Shown here one piece after another: positions 34,552 through 42,407 of a DNA stretch of 53,421 nucleotides (position 1 is its first letter; each line of letters opens with the position of its first letter). Where the stretch lies: contig CAJTMV010000029.1 of NCBI GenBank assembly GCA_910577225.1, positions 1-53,421 of the forward strand, in the 5' to 3' direction. The position numbers and the translations under genes were made by a program. The notes under the pieces are model-generated. The model saw only the letters and a list, made by a program, of their open reading frames with translations. It had not been told where the DNA came from and made no database searches. The stretch comes from an uncultured Eubacterium sp. (GTDB lineage Bacteria; Bacillota; Clostridia; Lachnospirales; Lachnospiraceae).

Positions 34552-34580
34552 ATTATAATGCGTATTATGCGCATTGTCAA
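34552..34580 (-). promoter_or_regulatory. Consensus sigma-A promoter with palindromic spacer driving hic genes
   Basis: On the minus strand TTGACA (34580-34575), exactly 17 bp, then TATAAT (34557-34552): both hexamers are perfect consensus. The 17-bp spacer, ATGCGCATAATACGCAT, is a near-perfect palindrome (arms ATGCG/CGCAT), a natural operator for the HicB DNA-binding domain. GGAAAGGAGAG and a 3-codon ATG frame follow downstream. The remaining 34581-34755 holds no supported gene. Confidence 0.8.
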
Positions 34581-34755
34581 CAATTCTATTCCATAAAAAA
34601 GATATAAAAGGACATCCACCGAAATAAAAAATGAAGAATGTGAGCGTGGCGACAGCAAAGAGGATAAGCGGCAGAGTGAATAATAAGATAATGAGGGTAA
34701 GCAAGGGGTGTCTGATTGACGCTCCTTTAATTTTGGAAAAATATCGTTTTCCTTC

Positions 34756-34784
34756 TTGACTTTTGGATATCCAAATGTTATACT
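34756..34784 (+). promoter_or_regulatory. Sigma-A promoter with a perfect palindromic operator in the spacer
   Basis: TTGACT (34756-34761), 17 bp, TATACT (34779-34784). The spacer contains the perfect 14-bp palindrome TTTGGATATCCAAA (34762-34775), so a dimeric repressor bound there would block polymerase. The ribbon-helix-helix protein encoded at 35064 is an obvious candidate. It drives the two small genes that follow. Confidence 0.75.
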
Positions 34785-34831
34785 TAATACAGTTAGAGGG
34801 GCAAGACTTTAACTGGAAAGGAGAAAATAAC

Positions 34832-35011
34832 ATGGAGGTATTAGACATGAATGAACTGGAACTGAAAGAACAGGCAATAAAAGAATTTGTTAATCTGCAA
34901 AGAGTAAAAACGGCAGAAAACAAAGACAAGGAAATCGAGTATCAGGAAAAGGTGCTGAAAGCAAGATTGCAGGCTTTAGGTATTCCGACAGAGGATTTGG
35001 AACTGAAATAA
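34832..35011 (+). CDS. Small charged helical protein, unknown
   Basis: A 59-residue protein (starts MEVLDMNELELKEQAIKEF) that is almost all helix-forming and Glu/Lys-rich (ENKDKEIEYQEKVLKARLQA), ending GIPTEDLELK. ATG 34832 is preferred because GGAAAGGAG lies eight bases upstream; a longer frame to 34763 would start within the promoter. It resembles in style the short accessory proteins near relaxase and partition genes of mobile elements, but no family was recognised. Confidence 0.6.
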   Translation: MEVLDMNELELKEQAIKEFVNLQRVKTAENKDKEIEYQEKVLKARLQALGIPTEDLELK

Positions 35012-35063
35012 GAGAAAGCAGAAAGGGCAAGATAGGAAGTGATGAACCGTAGAGAAAAAGAAA

Positions 35064-35231
35064 ATGGGCAGACCTACGGAAAGCCCAAAGACGAACAATT
35101 ATCGAATCAGAATGACAGATGAAGAACTCCTAAAGTTGGAGAAATGCTGTGAACAAACTGGACTTTCCAAAGCTGATGTTATTCGTTTAGGAATTGACAA
35201 GGTTTACATGGAACTGGAAAACAAAAAATAA
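35064..35231 (+). CDS. Ribbon-helix-helix DNA-binding protein
   Basis: A 55-residue protein. It opens MGRPTESPKTNNYRIRMTDE, continues ELLKLEKCCEQTGLSKADVI and then RLGIDKVYMELE. The N-terminal beta-strand (YRIRMT), helix A (EELLKLEKCCEQTG) and helix B (SKADVIRLGIDK) form a classic CopG/MetJ-type ribbon-helix-helix. Such proteins repress their own promoters or assist relaxases on plasmids and ICEs. The ribosome site is weak (AGAGAAAAAG). Together with the 59-residue gene it forms a small operon behind the palindrome-bearing promoter at 34756. Confidence 0.75.
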   Translation: MGRPTESPKTNNYRIRMTDEELLKLEKCCEQTGLSKADVIRLGIDKVYMELENKK

Positions 35232-35265
35232 CAGTTGCGCCCCGACTAAAGTTTGCAACTGTTAT
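35228..35265 (+). repeat. 11-bp perfect inverted repeat overlapping the RHH stop
   Basis: ATAACAGTTGC (35228-35238) pairs with GCAACTGTTAT (35255-35265) around a 16-nt loop. No T-run follows, so termination is uncertain; an oriT-like or regulatory hairpin is possible in this mobile-element setting. Confidence 0.55.
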
Positions 35266-35308
35266 CCCAACCAACTCCACAAGGGAACTGATACATACAT
35301 ACGATATC

Positions 35309-35523
35309 ATTTTCCTTGTGGAAAATCAAGTATAAGGAGAATGATACAGCTTTGAAAGGTACTTTTCACATTTTTATTCAGGTTATAAAAATAGTTCTAA
35401 AATTTAGACTGTTTTTTAACCTGAAATTCTTTTCCACAAGCCTGTATAATTTTGGACAGTTTTCCACAATCTCAAAGCAGAAAGAAGCGGCAGCTTATCT
35501 TTTGTGGAAAACTAAATTTTACA
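35309..35523 (+). other. Cluster of four DnaA-box-like 9-mers beside AT-rich DNA
   Basis: The 10-mer TTTTCCACAA occurs at 35430-35439 and 35460-35469, and its reverse complement at 35316-35325 and 35512-35521. Each contains TTTTCCACA, which fits the relaxed DnaA-box consensus TTWTNCACA. The inner pair forms a 12-bp inverted repeat (AGTTTTCCACAA at 35458, TTGTGGAAAACT at 35512), and 35309-35326 is itself a small palindrome. About 35380-35425 is very AT-rich. The arrangement suggests a replication origin or its remnant from an integrated plasmid or ICE. No gene was seen in 35232-35562. Confidence 0.4.
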
Positions 35524-35562
35524 TCTTGTCATATACCACTTCCTTCTGCTATAATGTTTTTG

Positions 35563-36933
35563 TTAGGCGGCTTTTACATATCCATAAGCCGATATAAAAG
35601 ATATATCTTCTCCTGTGAGCAGTTTCCCAAAACTTTTCAGCAGGTCTGAAGATATATTTTTTATTGTCTTTTTTGCATTTCGTATCCCCGGCCTCCCTTT
35701 TTCATAAAGCTGGAGCAGTATGTCTGCGATCTGCGTAAGCAGATAGTGGCATTTCATTGCATTATAATCCAGGCTGTCTGCGTGCTGGATGTCATAGCGG
35801 ACATTTTTCTGTATATTAAAGCCCTGGTTCTCAATGCACCAGCGGCTTCTTCCGGCATTTGCAAATTCGGCTGAATTGGAGGGTGTCACCGTAAGGTCTG
35901 TAAGCCACTGGAAAGACAGTGTCTTTGTTTTTCCTGTCTTTTCCACTGTTTCTTCTATCTCCAATACCAGCAGCGTCAGGCTGTACCCCCTGTGATCAAT
36001 TTCCGGCACCCATTCCATGTGCGGCTTTTTGTTCACTCCCCCTTTGCGCGGGTATGTCTCTGCTATTGCCCCGTCCAGGCTGTCTGAACCGCCAAAACCG
36101 CATATGCTGCGGTATTCTTCCGCAACTGACGGGATGCTCCCGTCCTTATACCGGATCAGGAAATGCCATCCGTTATCCTTTACGCACTTTTCAAACACCG
36201 GCTCCGATGCGTACAGACTGTCTGCCAGGACGCATACATTAAGCCGCGGATATTCCTTTTTCAGCTTTTCTGCCAGCCGCCTAAACGCTTTCGTTTCACA
36301 GTCGTTTTTTGTAACCTCTTCGCTTTCATTCTCAATAAATTCCGTGCCGATGCTTACAACAAAGCCGTCCCCAAGTACGATTTTTGCTTCCGGAACATGG
36401 TGGTAATAAACCGCCTGCTCATTTTCTTCCCCTCTGTGCAGAACTTTTTTCAAACAGTGCGGGCAGTGCCTTTCCTTAAAATGGAACAGGCCTGTGGCGT
36501 CAAAAACAACCATCCGGTATTTTCCAGGAAGCCTCGCATCCTCAAACTTTCTCCTGCGCAGGAGTGCATGGATCATCTGGCTGCGCAGCTTTTCCAGCTC
36601 TTCCGTATCCATTTTTGAAAGGAATGCATTAATAGTTACGTAATGCGGAAGGAATTCGTGTTCCGGGACACTGAGCGCCGTGCAGAGGTTTTTTACACAT
36701 TCATCTTTTAAAAATTCATCTGTCATCTGCTGCATGCTGTCAATACAGCAGACGTTTTTCATAATTACAGTCATCAACATAACTTCTGTTTCATACGTCC
36801 AAAATTTTCTTGGGTCTTTCAGATTCGAAAGCCAGACGATAAAATCAGGAAAATACAGCTTTAGTATCCGGCAGAAAGACGCAAAATCTTTTCCGTATTT
36901 TTTCTTTTCATTTCTTCTTTCGGCTCTTGTCAT
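35563..36933 (-). CDS. DDE transposase of the IS4 superfamily
   Basis: A 456-residue transposase with an intact frame. Catalytic markers: first Asp in MVVFDATGLFHFKE, second Asp in NVCVLADSLYASEPVFEK, and the Y/R-x3-E-x6-K-type end motif RSRWCIENQGFNIQKN with the Glu. A CPHC pair near residue 180 (RHCPHCLKKVLHRG) may bind zinc. The C-terminus (SFISAYGYVKAA) is encoded in the left inverted repeat. AAAGGAG precedes the start. The insertion splits a region of mobile-element debris. Confidence 0.85.
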   Translation of the reverse strand: MTRAERRNEKKKYGKDFASFCRILKLYFPDFIVWLSNLKDPRKFWTYETEVMLMTVIMKNVCCIDSMQQMTDEFLKDECVKNLCTALSVPEHEFLPHYVTINAFLSKMDTEELEKLRSQMIHALLRRRKFEDARLPGKYRMVVFDATGLFHFKERHCPHCLKKVLHRGEENEQAVYYHHVPEAKIVLGDGFVVSIGTEFIENESEEVTKNDCETKAFRRLAEKLKKEYPRLNVCVLADSLYASEPVFEKCVKDNGWHFLIRYKDGSIPSVAEEYRSICGFGGSDSLDGAIAETYPRKGGVNKKPHMEWVPEIDHRGYSLTLLVLEIEETVEKTGKTKTLSFQWLTDLTVTPSNSAEFANAGRSRWCIENQGFNIQKNVRYDIQHADSLDYNAMKCHYLLTQIADILLQLYEKGRPGIRNAKKTIKNISSDLLKSFGKLLTGEDISFISAYGYVKAA

Positions 36934-36997
36934 TATAAAATCTCCTTTGTGAAAAACTTTTCTCTAATTTTATCATAAACAGTGTGAAAAAGCAGCC
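35563..36997 (-). mobile_element. IS4-superfamily-like insertion sequence
   Basis: About 1.43 kb with one transposase gene. Imperfect inverted ends are visible: left GGCGGCTTTTACA (35566-35578) against right, read on the other strand, GGCTGCTTTTTCACA (36997 leftward). The transposase stop codon lies at the left end itself. No convincing target-site duplication was found by eye, so exact borders are approximate. Confidence 0.7.
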
Positions 36998-37390
36998 ACA
37001 AAGGAGGTTCACAGTGCGAAAAAATTTCACCTTTCAGAGCTGATCTTAGCGTGAGCATAACAACAGAATATGCATTGCCTTGTTTATCCTGCCAGTTTTG
37101 AGGATTTTTATCTGTAGTGATAAAACGATCTTGCGGATTAACAGTAACAGTTACGAATTAGGATATGATGTGTCTGTAGAAATTGTAAAAAGACATTTGC
37201 TTTTAAGGCAAATGTCTTTTTTTGTGGCAATTCTGATATATGAAGGAATAAAAACCTAATAAAATAAACTTCATCTTTAGTATACTATATGTTTCAATTG
37301 ATAGAAAGAAGTTCTTTACACGTTTCTCGAGAAAACAATCAGGGAAAGTATAATTTTTTACAGAAATATTAGTATACGAGGAGGCAGAGT
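36998..37390 (+). other. Intergenic debris between the IS and the next pseudogene
   Basis: No intact gene. On the minus strand about 37165-37015 reads FVTVTVNPQDRFITTDKNPQ, then NWQDKQGNAYSVVMLTLR, which looks like true protein sequence cut by the IS border; I cannot assign it. A strong hairpin terminator lies at 37187-37223. The last 150 bp are AT-rich, with GAGGAGG just before the ATG at 37391. Confidence 0.35.
37187..37223 (+). terminator. Strong intrinsic terminator, bidirectional
   Basis: A perfect 14-bp stem: AAAAAGACATTTGC (37187-37200) pairs with GCAAATGTCTTTTT (37208-37221) around a 7-nt loop and continues as a T-run to 37223. A-run and T-run flank both sides, so it works in either direction. 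Confidence 0.8.
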
Positions 37391-38270
37391 ATGTTAGAAC
37401 AATATCCGAGAATTGGAAAAATGGCAAATTTTTTTGAGAGTACTGCTTTAGGAATTGGCGGCAAACCAAAGGAGGTATATTGGGGAGATGTGACAAATTT
37501 TAAAGGGAATCAGGCGTGTATCGATTTTTATTGGGAACATCGTAGACAAAGAGGAGTATTTGACAATCATTTTTTTCGAGTATTCCATATATACTGGAAG
37601 AAGAGTGCAGACTGGGTGCCAGAATACTTGAATATTTGCTGAAAAAGGGTTCAGGATATTTATATACGTTAGGTACTGCAGAAGCTACGATGGCAAGAAC
37701 CATTGGTGAGCTTGGAATGGGAAAGATAAAAACTTTTTCGTGTACACCTACTTCTGCTAATATGATATCCTTTAACAGGCTTGGCGTTCCTAAAAATTCT
37801 TTTTTGCATATTGCTCCTTTTTATAAGATAGATATTTCTCATATTAAAAAATATTTGCCTGCTTTTAATGGATTTGATATCATTGTAGAGGATACAACAT
37901 TCCAAATGTATAGTAATTTTGTTTTATCGAGAAATTTAATTGTGAGTCTAAAAATGAGTATTTTCTAAGAGAAAATAATAAAGATACTAATTTTAAAACA
38001 GGGTATTTCGATTCTGATGAAATTATGAAAAAAAGGTGTGAAGTATTAGAAACAATGGATGATGGCCAGGTGACATTAAAGGAGTTTGCAAACTGTCTGC
38101 AAAAATATTTCAAATTTGCTGCAATTATATGGAATTCAACAAATTTTTATAGTATAATTGCATCTGATTCCAAAACAAACTTTTTAGATTTTGTATCTGG
38201 AATGCCATCTGCTTTTATACCAAAGGAATTTTGTTATTTGGAAAAATTACCAGTCTTTATTTTGGAATAA
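37391..38270 (+). pseudogene. Twice-frameshifted gene of unknown function
   Basis: Three overlapping frames form one broken protein of about 290 residues. Frame 1 starts MLEQYPRIGKMANFFESTAL behind GAGGAGG. It shifts near 37605-37640 into a frame reading LGARILEYLLKKGSGYLYTL, then GTAEATMARTIGELGMGK. This shifts again near 37915 into EKFNCESKNEYFLRENNKD and ends PKEFCYLEKLPVFILE at 38270. The middle block (TSANMISFNRLGVPKNSFLH) is well formed, so the gene was functional until recently or the assembly has errors. The family was not recognised. AT-rich, like the LysE gene after it. Confidence 0.65.
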
Positions 38271-38305
38271 AAACAGCGAATAAAATATAGAAAGGATGTA
38301 AAAAC

Positions 38306-38911
38306 ATGTCAGTTCATATATGGATATCATTTGCAATTGCGAGTATCTTAATTATTTCAGCACCCGGTCCATCAGTTACCTATCTGGTTACAACAAGCGC
38401 TACATTCGGAAAAAAAGCTGCTTATTCAGCTATACCAGGCATATTTACTGGAGATTTGACGGCTATGATTATATCGCTGAGTGGAATGGGAGCTTTGTTA
38501 AATATGTTTCCAATTGCTTATGAAACAATAAAATATATTGGAATTGTTTATCTTATTTATCTGGGGTGTAAAACTTTTAAAACAGCAGAAAGGAAGATTA
38601 CTGAAATCGAGCAAAAGAATAATTGGCGACAGGGTTTTTTATTAACATTTTTAAACCCTAAAAGCATTATTTTCTTTGCGTCATTTATGCCACAGTTTGT
38701 AGTTAGTGACAATTCATATATGGTACAAATTTTTATATTAGGTACAACTTATCTGGTAATTGGTCTGATCAATGATTTTACATACAGTTTTTGTGCTGAT
38801 AAAATAGCCGGATTTTTGGGAAGACATTCCAGAGAATGGATAGGGCGCATTGGCGGGATCACGATGATTTGTACTGCATTCATGATGGTTCTTAAAACTC
38901 TAAAATTTTAA
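38306..38911 (+). CDS. LysE/RhtB-family amino-acid exporter
   Basis: A 201-residue membrane protein with six predicted helices. The N-terminal signature SILIISAPGPSVTYLVTTSA corresponds to the conserved PGP motif of the family. GIVYLIYLGCKTFKT and WRQGFLLTFLNPKSIIFFAS (the NPK motif) follow. It exports amino acids or related small compounds from the cytoplasm. GAAAGGATG precedes ATG 38306, 35 bp after the broken gene, with which it was probably co-transcribed. Substrate unknown. The gene is AT-rich compared with the PTS operon downstream. Confidence 0.85.
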   Translation: MSVHIWISFAIASILIISAPGPSVTYLVTTSATFGKKAAYSAIPGIFTGDLTAMIISLSGMGALLNMFPIAYETIKYIGIVYLIYLGCKTFKTAERKITEIEQKNNWRQGFLLTFLNPKSIIFFASFMPQFVVSDNSYMVQIFILGTTYLVIGLINDFTYSFCADKIAGFLGRHSREWIGRIGGITMICTAFMMVLKTLKF

Positions 38912-39060
38912 TGTTACAGGAACTAAATATAAGGCAAAAGTATCTTAGGACGGTGGAATGTAGTTGATTTATAACTGAACAGAAAAGGATTTCAGTTAGC
39001 GGGGTATGTTCAGGGAGGAATCGGAAAGAATTTTTGTGAATAAAGGGTATTTGGTGCATG

Positions 39061-39093
39061 GCATCCAGGCATAGTTCTGGATGCTTTCTATTT
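39061..39093 (+). terminator. Intrinsic terminator upstream of the PTS operon
   Basis: GCATCCAG (39061-39068) pairs with CTGGATGC (39077-39084) around an 8-nt loop, followed by TTTCTATTT. It insulates the catabolic operon from the LysE gene. The 150 bp between LysE and this hairpin show no gene. Confidence 0.65.
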
Positions 39094-39126
39094 AGTCTGA
39101 AAGGAAATAATCACACATTGTTCCAA

Positions 39127-39183
39127 TTTCCTGGCTGTTAGGAAATATATTTCTTATTTTTATTTCTTCCAATTCGGTATATT
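39127..39183 (+). promoter_or_regulatory. Operator site 1 and promoter of the mupG-regulator transcript
   Basis: The operator is TTTCCTGGCTGTTAGGAAA (39127-39145), an inverted repeat with TTTCCT/AGGAAA arms; one more A/T pair extends it on each side. A TATATT -10-like hexamer lies at 39178-39183, 51 bp from the operator start. The reverse complement of site 2 (42301) differs at only one of 19 positions and sits 50 bp from its -10. Likely bound by the PRD activator encoded at 40367. Confidence 0.7.
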
Positions 39184-39252
39184 ATATATAGAGTATACCA
39201 GTTGACACATGGCTGTGAAACAGCCATTCAAAAAGAAAGAGGAGGGTTTTTT

Positions 39253-40347
39253 ATGGCGCGATTAGGTATTTCCGTATATCCGGAGCATTCTTCAGTCGAA
39301 AAAGATCAGGAATATATCCGAAAGGCAGGAAATCTTGGTTACAAGCGTGTGTTTACCTGTCTGCTGAGCGTGGGGGACAAAAGCAGAGAAGAAGTGGTAC
39401 AGGAATTTCGTGCGCTGGCGGATACGGCACATGAGTGCGGGATGGAGATCATACCGGATGTCAGTCCGGCTGTCTTTTCCAGACTGGGAATTTCTTACGA
39501 TGATCTGTCCATTTTTAAAGAAATGCATGTAGACGGCATCCGGCTGGACGAGGGGTTTGACGGAATGAAAGAAAGTCTGATGACGTATAATCCGCAGGGA
39601 CTGAAAATAGAGCTGAATGCAAGTACGCAGTTAGTCTATGTAGAGAACATTATGGATCATCATCCGGATCGGTCCAGACTGATTACCTGTCATAACTTTT
39701 ATCCGCAGCAGTATACCGGGCTGAGCCTTAGTCATTTTAACAAGTGCAATGAAAAAATGAAATCCATGCAGCTGCAGGTAGCAGCTTTTATATCGAGCAA
39801 TCATGAAGGCACTTACGGCCCGTGGCCGGTGAATGAAGGTCTTTGTACGCTTGAGATGCATCGCGGTCTGCCGATGGATTTTCAGGCGCGTCATCTGTTT
39901 GCTACGGGAATGGTGGACGATGTGCTTGTTGCGAATGCATATGCATCCGATGAGGAGCTAAAAGCCTGTGCGGACATTAACCCGTCGATGCTGACGTTCG
40001 GACTGATTTTGGAAAAGGAACTGACGCAGACAGAACAGGATATTCTGGATTATAAGTTTAAACATGTCGTGCGGGGCGATATGAGCGAATATATGGTTCG
40101 TTCTGCGTGGCCAAGAGTGACGTTTAAGGACGCATCGGTACCGGCAGCCAATACACGCGATTTAAAACGCGGAGACGTGGTTATATTAAACGATGGATAT
40201 CTGCAGTATAAAGGTGAGCTGCATATCGTATTAAAGGACATGCCGAACGACGGACGCAAAAATGTCATCGGGCATCTGCCGGAATATGAGCATGTACTGT
40301 TAGATTATGTAGAACCATGGAAGGTATTTACCTTCTGCAAGGTCTAA
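39253..40347 (+). CDS. MupG/DUF871-type 6-phospho-glycosidase
   Basis: A 364-residue DUF871 protein. The MupG TIM barrel begins LGISVYPEHSSVEKDQEYIR. TCLLSVGDKSREEVVQEFRA, EIIPDVSPAVFSRLGIS, LRLDEGF-like (IRLDEGFDG) and CHNFYPQQYTGLSLSHFNKC follow, with a small C-terminal domain (RGDVVILNDGYLQYKGELHI). Characterised MupG hydrolyses MurNAc-6-phosphate-GlcNAc after PTS uptake. That fits the PTS genes downstream, although here the true substrate may be another 6-phospho-GlcNAc-type glycoside. GGAGGG lies before ATG 39253; the longer frame from 39202 has no site. Confidence 0.83.
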   Translation: MARLGISVYPEHSSVEKDQEYIRKAGNLGYKRVFTCLLSVGDKSREEVVQEFRALADTAHECGMEIIPDVSPAVFSRLGISYDDLSIFKEMHVDGIRLDEGFDGMKESLMTYNPQGLKIELNASTQLVYVENIMDHHPDRSRLITCHNFYPQQYTGLSLSHFNKCNEKMKSMQLQVAAFISSNHEGTYGPWPVNEGLCTLEMHRGLPMDFQARHLFATGMVDDVLVANAYASDEELKACADINPSMLTFGLILEKELTQTEQDILDYKFKHVVRGDMSEYMVRSAWPRVTFKDASVPAANTRDLKRGDVVILNDGYLQYKGELHIVLKDMPNDGRKNVIGHLPEYEHVLLDYVEPWKVFTFCKV

Positions 40348-40366
40348 ACAAATAAGGAGTCGGGCC

Positions 40367-42289
40367 ATGCAAAATGTGAGACAGGAAAAACTGCTTGCCA
40401 TGCTTTTGGAAAGAGGGGACTGGATGACCAGCAGGCAGCTGGCCGGGCTCCTGGGTGTATCAGACAGAACGATTCGTTCTGATGTGGAAGCTGTGAACAG
40501 ACGGATGGATCCTGCGCCGATCAAGTCGCATGTGCGTCAGGGGTATCGCATTGCAGAGAATGCAAAGCTCAGCCTTCCGGCGGCCGGGAAAGAAAGTCCG
40601 GAGTCGGAGATTCCACAGACACCGGGTGCACGGTGTATTTATATTATTCAGAAGCTGTTATTTGAGGCCAGGGAGCTAAACCTGGTCTCGCTTCAGAATC
40701 AGATCTATGTCAGCGGCTACTCCATCGACAATGATCTCAGGCGTATACGCAGGATGCTGGAACCGTATGCCGGTTTAAAACTTGTCCGTAATCGGGAGCG
40801 TATCTCTCTGAAAGGCGATGAAGCCGGCAAGCGGCGGTTTTACAGAGATCTTCTGATTGCGGAGGTTCAGGACAATTTTCTGAATATGAATCTGCTTGCC
40901 AATCTCTATAAGAGCTTCGATCTGCTTGCCGTCAAGGATATCTTTGTTGAGACGCTGGAGGAATACGACTATTCCATTCATGAGTCGATGTTTCTTATGG
41001 TTTTGCTTCATGCGGGAACGAGCATCGAGCGCATGAACTGCGCCAATTATGTAAGTATGGACAACGTTTCCCAGGATCTTGAAGATACGATTGAATATCA
41101 GATTTCCAAGACGTTTTATCAGCGTGTGTCAAAACGTCTGCACATCGAGATTCACGGCGGAGAAGTAGGGATGTTTGCGCTCGTAATTATGGGGAAACGG
41201 TCTTCCAGCTATACAAATGATTTTGTAAATTTTAATGGGAAATGGCTCAATACAAAAAAACTGGTTACCGAAGCTCTGGAAGGGATTTATTCGCTGTTTG
41301 GACTGGATTTTCGGGAAGATGCAGATCTGATTGCCGGACTTAAGATACACATTCATGGACTGATCGATCGTGTTAAGGCAAAAGTTCATATTCAGGAGGT
41401 ACTGGCGGAAGAGATTAAGCGTCAGTATCCGTTTGTCTATGAAATGGGTATCTATGTGGTGGAGCTGCTTCAGGATAAACTGGAGACATCCATAGCAGAG
41501 GCGGAGTCGTGTTATATTGCGCTGCACCTGGGCGGAGCCAGCGAGCGGATCAACAGCGTCTGGAAATACCGGACGATTATGATTATCCCGCATAATCAGA
41601 CGTTTTCAGATATGTGTGTGAAAAAAATATCGGAAATGTTTAAAGAGAGAATGGAAGTGGTCGGGGTTTTTAGCTATTTCGAAGAAGAAACGGCGCTGGC
41701 TCTGGCGCCAGATCTGATACTTACGACATTTCCACTTGAGCACAAGCTGAATGTGACGACCGTTTCGATCAATCTGTTTGTGGATTCTGAAACAGAGTCC
41801 GGAATTTTGCAGATGCTTAACAAGCTGGATAAAAAACGGTTTCAGCTGGAGCTTACGTCCTATATTGGCAAACTGATACGCAGGGAGCATTTTCATGAAA
41901 ATGTGGATCTTCAGACGCCGGAAGAGATTATAGACATGCTTTGCAGCGGACTGGAAAAAGAAGGTATTGTAGAGCCGGAGTTTCAGGATATTGTGCTGAA
42001 ACGGGAGCAGATGTCTCCGACTTCTTTTGTAGATACGTTTGCGATTCCGCATGCGTTTGGGGCATTTGCCAGTCATTCCACGATCGCGGTAGCCATGCTG
42101 AAAAATCCGGTTCGCTGGGGGAATTTCCATGTGAGAATCGTTATGCTTTTTGCGACCAATGAAGGGGACGAGCGAATGATCAAGGTATTTTTTGACTGGA
42201 TCAGCAATCTTGTCAATCATCCGGAGGAGCTGGCTAAAATCGTATCGTCCTGCACATATGAGGAATTTATGGACAGAATTATGGGCTGA
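40367..42289 (+). CDS. PRD-containing transcriptional activator (MtlR/LicR type)
   Basis: A 640-residue multidomain regulator. About 1-60: HTH_11 (LLERGDWMTSRQLAGLLGVS, then DRTIRSDVEAVN). About 85-180: a second HTH-like region. About 190-410: two PRDs (MFLMVLLHAGTSIERM; SCYIALHLGGASERI with the HLGGA motif). About 415-500: an EIIB-like domain lacking an obvious phospho-Cys (IMIIPHNQTFSDM). About 520-640: an EIIA-like domain with IPHAFGAFASHSTIAVAMLK as likely phospho-His site. PTS components phosphorylate such proteins to report substrate flux. No RAT/antiterminator hairpin was seen, so it is probably a DNA-binding activator using the 19-bp operators. Confidence 0.87.
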   Translation: MQNVRQEKLLAMLLERGDWMTSRQLAGLLGVSDRTIRSDVEAVNRRMDPAPIKSHVRQGYRIAENAKLSLPAAGKESPESEIPQTPGARCIYIIQKLLFEARELNLVSLQNQIYVSGYSIDNDLRRIRRMLEPYAGLKLVRNRERISLKGDEAGKRRFYRDLLIAEVQDNFLNMNLLANLYKSFDLLAVKDIFVETLEEYDYSIHESMFLMVLLHAGTSIERMNCANYVSMDNVSQDLEDTIEYQISKTFYQRVSKRLHIEIHGGEVGMFALVIMGKRSSSYTNDFVNFNGKWLNTKKLVTEALEGIYSLFGLDFREDADLIAGLKIHIHGLIDRVKAKVHIQEVLAEEIKRQYPFVYEMGIYVVELLQDKLETSIAEAESCYIALHLGGASERINSVWKYRTIMIIPHNQTFSDMCVKKISEMFKERMEVVGVFSYFEEETALALAPDLILTTFPLEHKLNVTTVSINLFVDSETESGILQMLNKLDKKRFQLELTSYIGKLIRREHFHENVDLQTPEEIIDMLCSGLEKEGIVEPEFQDIVLKREQMSPTSFVDTFAIPHAFGAFASHSTIAVAMLKNPVRWGNFHVRIVMLFATNEGDERMIKVFFDWISNLVNHPEELAKIVSSCTYEEFMDRIMG

Positions 42290-42300
42290 TATGGTAATGA

Positions 42301-42356
42301 TTTCCTAACAGACAGGAAACGCGGTTATCGTAAAAAATGAATGAAAAAAGTATAAT
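42301..42356 (+). promoter_or_regulatory. Operator site 2 and promoter of the PTS transcript
   Basis: TTTCCTAACAGACAGGAAA (42301-42319) is an inverted repeat. Its reverse complement matches site 1 at 18 of 19 positions. A perfect TATAAT lies at 42351-42356, 50 bp from the operator start, 52 bp before the IIA gene. No good -35 is present, as expected for an activator-dependent promoter. Confidence 0.75.
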
Positions 42357-42407
42357 GAAAGTATAAACAAAGTCTTAAGGACAAGAAAAAAACGAGGAGG
42401 AATTATT

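Noticed and set aside
34632..34763. Plus-strand 43-residue frame starting MKNVSVATAKRISGRVNN
   Set aside because: Weak ribosome site, no recognised family, and it ends within the next promoter; kept only as a possibility.
34510..34929. Minus-strand hydrophobic 139-residue frame
   Set aside because: Its 3' end overlaps the perfect hic promoter and its 5' end overlaps a well-supported small gene on the + strand; no ribosome site.
35309..35523. Chromosomal oriC
   Set aside because: No dnaA, dnaN or rpmH nearby; the surroundings are mobile-element debris, so an element origin is the better reading.
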